From positions 1 through 9,220 of the forward strand of contig CALPIW020000041.1 of the NCBI GenBank assembly GCA_943323725.2: a stretch of DNA of 9,220 bases. Reading direction: 5' to 3'. Both the position numbers and the translations under genes were made by a program. Under the pieces are notes generated by a model. It had not been told where the DNA came from and made no database searches. It saw only the letters and a program-made list of their open reading frames with translations. Shown here piece by piece: positions 1 through 5,000 of this stretch; positions within the stretch are counted from its first letter, which is position 1; every line of letters starts with the position of its first letter. Source of the stretch: Polynucleobacter meluiroseus. GTDB lineage: Bacteria; Verrucomicrobiota; Verrucomicrobiia; Opitutales; UBA953.

Positions 1-520
1 CGCCGTCAACGCCCAGCTCACGCTCGCGCTCCTCGCCTTCGTCGCCCTCGCGCACAGCGCCGCGTGGCACCGCGCGGGCCGCGGCGAAGACCCCGCGCCC
101 TTCCGCGCCGGCCGCTGGGCGGCGGGCCTGACGCTCGCGGTCATCGTCGGCGGCGCGGTCATGCGCCAAGGTCGCTTCACCGCTTGGGTCACTTCCCCCG
201 ACCAAGGGCTCTTCATCCCCTCGGTCGGCGACGGCGTGCTCTGGTGGGTCAATCTCGCCCACCGCGGCGGCGCCCTGCTGGCGGCTTCAGCCGTGCTCTT
301 CTTCGCCTACCGGCTGGCCCGCCACGGCTATCCGTTCCTACGCTGGGGCTCCCTCGTCGGCCTGCTGGGCCTGCAGGTGCTCCTCGGCGTCCTGAGCCTC
401 CGCCTCTACGACAACCCGCACGTCCGCACCGTCCATCTCGTCGTGGGCGCCGCGCTGTTCTCGTCGCTCTGCGCCGCGCTCGCCCTCGCGCATCGCCGCG
501 CCCGGACCGACGCCGCCTGA
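1..520 (+). CDS. ctaA: Heme A synthase (COX15/CtaA family), C-terminal part, cut by window edge
   Basis: This membrane enzyme oxidises a methyl group of heme O to the formyl group of heme A, the cofactor of aa3-type oxidases. The reading frame is open from base 2 (172 complete codons) and ends at TGA 518-520; the start lies off the left edge. Several hydrophobic segments are visible, roughly at visible residues 4-20, 40-54, 78-104, 115-134 and 142-163. Two conserved-looking histidines sit in helix contexts, NLAHR (H87) and TVHLVVGA (H145), as expected for the heme-ligand His pair of the C-terminal four-helix half of CtaA. The loop with P..G.FIP (residues about 66-74) also fits the family. The call is supported by ctaB directly downstream, a common pairing. 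The start and N-terminal half cannot be judged. Without the neighbour, the family call from these helices alone would be weaker. Confidence 0.8.
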   Translation, partial: AVNAQLTLALLAFVALAHSAAWHRAGRGEDPAPFRAGRWAAGLTLAVIVGGAVMRQGRFTAWVTSPDQGLFIPSVGDGVLWWVNLAHRGGALLAASAVLFFAYRLARHGYPFLRWGSLVGLLGLQVLLGVLSLRLYDNPHVRTVHLVVGAALFSSLCAALALAHRRARTDAA

Positions 521-576
521 GCCGGCGCGACGGATTTGCCTTTAACCCTGCGCGTAAACCCGCCACGACAAGACCG

Positions 577-1461
577 ATGAGCGAACGCGCCGGATCCGTG
601 CCTGCCGCCTACTGGGAGCTGACCAAGCCCCGGCTGTCGTTCCTCTCCGTCCTGACCTCGCTCGCCGGCTATTTCTGCAGCGCGCCCGCGCAGCCGACCG
701 ACGCCAAGGTGCTCGTCTCCCTCGCCCTCGGCACGGCCCTCGCGGCCGGCGGCTGCGGCGCGGTCAACATGTGGTGGGAGAGCGACGCGGACGCGAAGAT
801 GGAGCGCACGCGCAACCGTCCGATCCCCGCCGGGATCATCCGCCCCGGCGCCGCCCTGCTCTTCGGGATGATGCTGCTGGTCGCCGGCGTAGGGCTCGTG
901 TGGCTCGGCGCCAACCCGCTGGCCGGGGCGCTCACCGCCGCGACCGCGTTCTCATACCTGTTCCTGTACACGCCGCTCAAGACGCTGACCTCCTGGTGCA
1001 CGCTCGTCGGCTCGCTGCCGGGCGCGATCCCGCCGATCATCGGCACGGCGGCCAAGCTCGGCGCCATCGACCGCATGGGCTGGCTGCTCTTCGCCCTGCT
1101 GTTCTTCTGGCAGGTGCCGCACTTCATGGCCCTCGCGGTGATGTGCCGCGAAGACTACGCCCGCGGCGGCTTCAAGGTGGCCACGGTCGACGATCCTTCC
1201 GGTCGCTCGGCGTCGGTCTGGGCCCTGGCCTTCATCCTGCCGATGATCGTCGTGGCCGGCGCGATCGCCACGAACTTCTTCCCGAGCTGGACCAGCCCCT
1301 ACGTGTGGGTCTCCTTCCTGGCCGGCGCGTGGTTCTTCAAGCTGACGCTCGAGTTCGCCCTCCCGCAGCGCCGGGCCGCGGTCGCGAAGCCGCTCTTCAT
1401 CGCCTCGATCCTTTACCTGCCGGTCGTCCTGTTGACTCTGACGCTCAACCGGCTTTTCTGA
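577..1461 (+). CDS. ctaB: Protoheme IX farnesyltransferase (heme O synthase)
   Basis: This integral membrane UbiA-type prenyltransferase transfers the farnesyl group of farnesyl diphosphate to heme B, giving heme O, the substrate of CtaA. The product is 294 residues, normal for the family. The first Asp-rich motif is at residues 64-78 (NMWWESDADAKMERT), followed by NRPIP. The second loop motif is YTPLKTLTSW at 131-140, leading into GSLPGAIPP. WQVPHF at 178-183 and REDYARGGF at 191-199 are also typical of CtaB/CyoE. About eight or nine hydrophobic segments span the chain. In the first motif Glu68 takes the place of the first Asp seen in the E. coli form, while D70 and D72 are kept; similar E-containing variants exist in other phyla. 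The open frame extends upstream to base 64, overlapping ctaA, but only from ATG 577 does the protein look like CtaB. No Shine-Dalgarno sequence is visible. The gap after ctaA is 56 bases. Confidence 0.96.
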   Translation: MSERAGSVPAAYWELTKPRLSFLSVLTSLAGYFCSAPAQPTDAKVLVSLALGTALAAGGCGAVNMWWESDADAKMERTRNRPIPAGIIRPGAALLFGMMLLVAGVGLVWLGANPLAGALTAATAFSYLFLYTPLKTLTSWCTLVGSLPGAIPPIIGTAAKLGAIDRMGWLLFALLFFWQVPHFMALAVMCREDYARGGFKVATVDDPSGRSASVWALAFILPMIVVAGAIATNFFPSWTSPYVWVSFLAGAWFFKLTLEFALPQRRAAVAKPLFIASILYLPVVLLTLTLNRLF

Positions 1462-1465
1462 ACCC

Positions 1466-2047
1466 ATGGACGCCCGCGCCGCCAAGCAGACCCTGCGCGC
1501 GGAACTGAAGGCCCGCCGCACCGCGCTGACGGCGCGTGAACTGCAGGTCGCTGGCGACGAGGCCGCCCGGCTGATCACGCAGCTCCCGGAGTGGAAGCAG
1601 GCGAAGACGGTCTGCCTCTACGCCTCCTTCGGCGGCGAACTGCCGACCGACGCCCTCCTCGCGCTCGCCCTCCTCGAAGGGAAGCGGCTCCTGCTGCCAC
1701 GCGTGACGAACAAGACGACGCTCGTCCTCCATGAGGTCACCGACCTCGGCGCGCTCCCGCCCTCCCGGCTCGGCATCCGCGAACCGAAACCCGCCGCCCC
1801 GGTCGCGACGCTGGCCGACGCCGGCCTGATCCTCGTCCCGGGCCTGGGCTTCGACGGGGCCGGACGGCGCCTCGGCTTCGGCGGCGGTTTCTATGACCGG
1901 CTGCTGGCCAAGCCGCCGCGCAAGACCTTCCTCCTGGGCCACGCGCATGCCTTCCAGGTGGTCCCGCGGCTGCCCGACGAGCCGCATGATATTAAAGTTA
2001 AGGCGGTCGCCACCCCGCAGGGCGTGATTCGCTGCCGAGCACGCTAG
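1466..2047 (+). CDS. ygfA: 5-formyltetrahydrofolate cyclo-ligase
   Basis: This cytosolic enzyme uses ATP to convert 5-formyltetrahydrofolate to 5,10-methenyltetrahydrofolate, returning a side product of the serine hydroxymethyltransferase reaction to the one-carbon pool. The product is 193 residues, typical length. It shows the N-terminal basic helix (K7, LR at 10-11, R18), GIREP at 103-107, VPGLGFD at 124-130, the Gly-rich nucleotide/phosphate loop LGFGGGFYDR at 136-145, and VP.LPDEPHD at 166-175 near the C-terminus. The ATG starts 4 bases after the ctaB stop with no Shine-Dalgarno sequence, so translation is probably coupled to ctaB. There is no direct metabolic link to heme A synthesis; co-transcription is inferred from spacing only. 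A short A/T-rich codon run at 1986-2002 is unlike the rest of the gene. The symbol is the E. coli name (also fau); yqgN in Bacillus. Confidence 0.95.
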   Translation: MDARAAKQTLRAELKARRTALTARELQVAGDEAARLITQLPEWKQAKTVCLYASFGGELPTDALLALALLEGKRLLLPRVTNKTTLVLHEVTDLGALPPSRLGIREPKPAAPVATLADAGLILVPGLGFDGAGRRLGFGGGFYDRLLAKPPRKTFLLGHAHAFQVVPRLPDEPHDIKVKAVATPQGVIRCRAR

Positions 2048-2080
2048 CGGGTTTGCCAAGCGGGGCGATTCGTGTCCGAT

Positions 2081-2086
2081 GGAGGG
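2081..2086 (+). promoter_or_regulatory. Shine-Dalgarno sequence deciding the uvrA start
   Basis: GGAGGG lies with a 5-base spacer (counted from GGAGG) before ATG 2091. The in-frame ATG at 2079, which would add MEGP, has no purine-rich element upstream and itself overlaps this site. The 2091 start is therefore preferred. It is the only strong Shine-Dalgarno match before any of the six starts visible in the window. Confidence 0.7.
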
Positions 2087-2090
2087 TCCG

Positions 2091-5000
2091 ATGCCCGCCC
2101 CCCGACCAGACGCGATCCGCCTCCGCGGCGTCCGCCAGAACAACCTGAAGGGCTTCGACGTCGACATCCCGGTCGGCAAGCTGGTCGTGGTGACGGGCCT
2201 CAGCGGCGCGGGCAAATCCTCCCTGGTCTTCGATACGCTGCACGCCGAAGGGCAACGCCGCTACGTCGAGACGTTCAGCCCGTACGTCCGGCAGTTCCTC
2301 GAGCTGCTGCCGTCCCCGGCGCTCGACTCCGCGGAGAACGTCCGCCCCTCCGTCGCGATCAAGCAAGGCAACGCGGTCCGCACGTCGCGCTCGACGGTCG
2401 GCACGATGACCGAACTCTGCGACTGGTTCAAAGTCTGGTTCGCCCATCGCGCCGAACTCGTCGACCCGGCCAGCGGCCAGGTGATCGTCCCGCGCGGGCC
2501 CGACGCGGCCTGGCAGGATTCGCTCGCGCGCTTCCCGGGCCAGTCGCTCTCGCTCGCGTTCGCGGTCGCCAAACCGGAATCGCTGGGCTGGGCGACCATC
2601 GCGGAAGAATTCGCCAAGGCGGGCTTCAGCCGCGCCTTCGCCGCCGGCCGACGTATCCGGCTGACGGAGGACGAGATCCCCGCCGACGCGACGGAACTGC
2701 TGGTCATCCAAGACCGCGTGACGGTCGCCCCCGACCAAGCCTCGCGCTTCCATGAGGCGGCCCTCGCGGCCTTCCGCCTCGGCGGCGCCCGCCTCCGCCT
2801 GCTCGACGACCAAGGCAATGAGCTGTCCCGCTACAGCGAGGTGCTCGAATCACCGGTCGACGGACGGAAGTTCCGGCCGGCCTCGCCCGCGCTCTTCTCC
2901 TTCAATTCTCCCGTCGGCGCGTGCCCGGAGTGCCGTGGCTTCGGCCGCGTCATCGGCCTCGACTGGCATAAGATCATCCCGAATCCGGCGCTGACGCTCG
3001 CCGAAGGCGCGATCGCCCCGTTCCAAGGCACGGTCTACGGCGAATCGCAGAAGGACCTCACGCGCGCCTGCCGCAAGGCGGGCATCCCGATGGACGTGCC
3101 GTGGAAGAAGCTCTCGGCGGCGCACCGCAGATTCGTCGAGCACGGCGAGCCGGGCTACGTCCAGGGTTCCTACGATTCGATGTGGTACGGCGTCCGCGGC
3201 TTCTTCCGCTGGCTCGAAGGGACGACCTATAAGATGCACGTGCGGGTGTTCCTCTCCCGCTGGCGCGCCTACGAGTCCTGCCCGCAATGCCATGGCCGCC
3301 GCTTCCGCGAGGAATCGCTCTTCTGGCGCTGGCAGGGCAAGACGCTCCCCGAACTCTACGCGTCGCCGGTCTCGGACCTGCGCGCGCTGCTGGCGCCGCT
3401 GGCGCCGAAGGACTCCCGCCATCCCGCCGACCACGCGCTCGAGGCTATCCTCGCACGCCTCGGCTACCTCGAAGCGGTCGGCCTCGGCTACCTCGCGCTC
3501 GATCGCTTGTCCCGCACGCTTTCCGGCGGCGAAGTCCAGCGCGTCAACCTGACCTCCTGCCTCGGCGCCTGCCTCGCGGACACGGTCTTCGTCCTCGACG
3601 AACCGAGCGTCGGCATGCACGCCCGCGACCTGGCCCGCATGGTGGGCATCCTCCGCAGCCTGGTCGAACAGGGCAACACGGTGGTGGTGGTCGAACACGA
3701 CGAGTCCGTGATGCGCGCGGCCGATTGGCTGATCGAAATCGGCCCGCGACCCGGCGCCGAAGGCGGCCACCTCCTCTACCAAGGCGCTCCGCAAGGCATC
3801 CTCAAGGTCAAGGAATCCGCGACGGGCAACTGGCTCTCCGGCCGCCGCACGCCCGAGACGCGCGCCCCGCGCCCGATCGGCGACACGACTCCTCGCCTCC
3901 GCGTGAGCGGCGCGACGGTCAACAATCTCCGCGACTTCAGCTGCTCGATCCCGCTCGGCCGCCTCGTCGGACTCTGCGGCGTCTCGGGCTCAGGCAAGTC
4001 GACGCTGCTCCACCAGGTCATCGGCCGACGCGACCCGGAGTCAGGCGACGAAGCGACGGAACTGAAATGGGTGAAGTTCGACAAGGAGCCGGCGGAGATC
4101 GCCCTCGTCGACCAATCCCCCGCGACCCGCACGCCGCGCTCCAACCCGGCGCTCTACGTCGGCGCCTGGGATGCGATCCGCACGTTGCTCGGTAATTCCC
4201 CGGAAGCGAAGGCCGCCGGCCTCACGCCCTCGCACTTCTCCTTCAACGCCGGCGAAGGCCGCTGCGAACGCTGCGGCGGCGCGGGCTGGGAGACGGTCGA
4301 GATGCAGTTCGTCTCGGACGTCGCGCTGCCCTGCCCGTCCTGCAACGGCAAACGCTTCCGCGACGAGGTGCTGAGCTTCCATTATGACGGCCAGTCCGTC
4401 GGCGACCTGCTCGCGATGTCCGTCACCGAGGCGCGCAAGTTCCTCGGCGAACGCACGCCCGCCTCCGCCCAGCTGGCCTGCCTCGAAGAAGTCGGTCTCG
4501 GCTACCTCTCGATGGGCCAGCCGCTCACGACGCTCTCCGGCGGCGAAGCCCAGCGACTCAAGCTAGTCCGCTACCTTTCCAAGATCGACGCCCGCAAGAG
4601 CGGCGCGCTGCTGCTCCTCGACGAACCGACGACCGGCCTGCACCGCGAGGACGTCGCGCGCCTGATCGGCCTGCTCCATCGCCTGACCGAAGCCGGCCAC
4701 TCGCTCATCGTCGTGGAACATCACCTCGACGTGCTGAAGTCCTGCGACTGGTTGCTCGAGATGGGGCCGGAAGCCGGGCCGGCCGGCGGACGCCTCGTCG
4801 CCGAAGGCACGCCCGCGGAAGTCGCCCAAGCGGGCACGGTGACGGGACGTTTCCTCGCCAAGGGCGACGACGCCTTCGCCGCCGCCTCGACCGCGCCGGG
4901 TAAGCCGCGTCCGACGTCGATCTCCCTCCGTGGCGCGCGCGAACACAACCTGAAGGACGTCTCGCTCGAGATCCCCCACGGCTCATTGACGGTGATGACG

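Noticed and set aside
511..527. CGCCG/CGGCG hairpin at the ctaA stop as a terminator
   Set aside because: The stem is only 5 pairs and no T-run follows directly; such pairings are frequent by chance at this GC content.
64..576. N-terminal extension of the ctaB open frame
   Set aside because: It overlaps ctaA out of frame, is Arg/Pro-rich and has no membrane segments; ctaB homology begins at ATG 577.
771..1508. 245-codon + strand frame overlapping ctaB
   Set aside because: It is an Arg/Pro-rich shadow of the well-supported ctaB frame.
2042..2049. CGCTAGCG palindrome at the cyclo-ligase stop as an operator
   Set aside because: It is only 8 bases, cannot form a hairpin, and contains the stop codon by necessity.
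1986..2090. SOS/LexA box in front of uvrA
   Set aside because: I looked for CTG-N10-CAG and GAAC-N4-GTTC patterns and found none, so SOS control is not supported by the sequence.
4860..4925. Two separate uvrA genes wrongly joined by a sequencing error
   Set aside because: The frame passes through without stop or frameshift, there is no start codon with a ribosome site at the junction, and double-length UvrA exists in Chlamydia.
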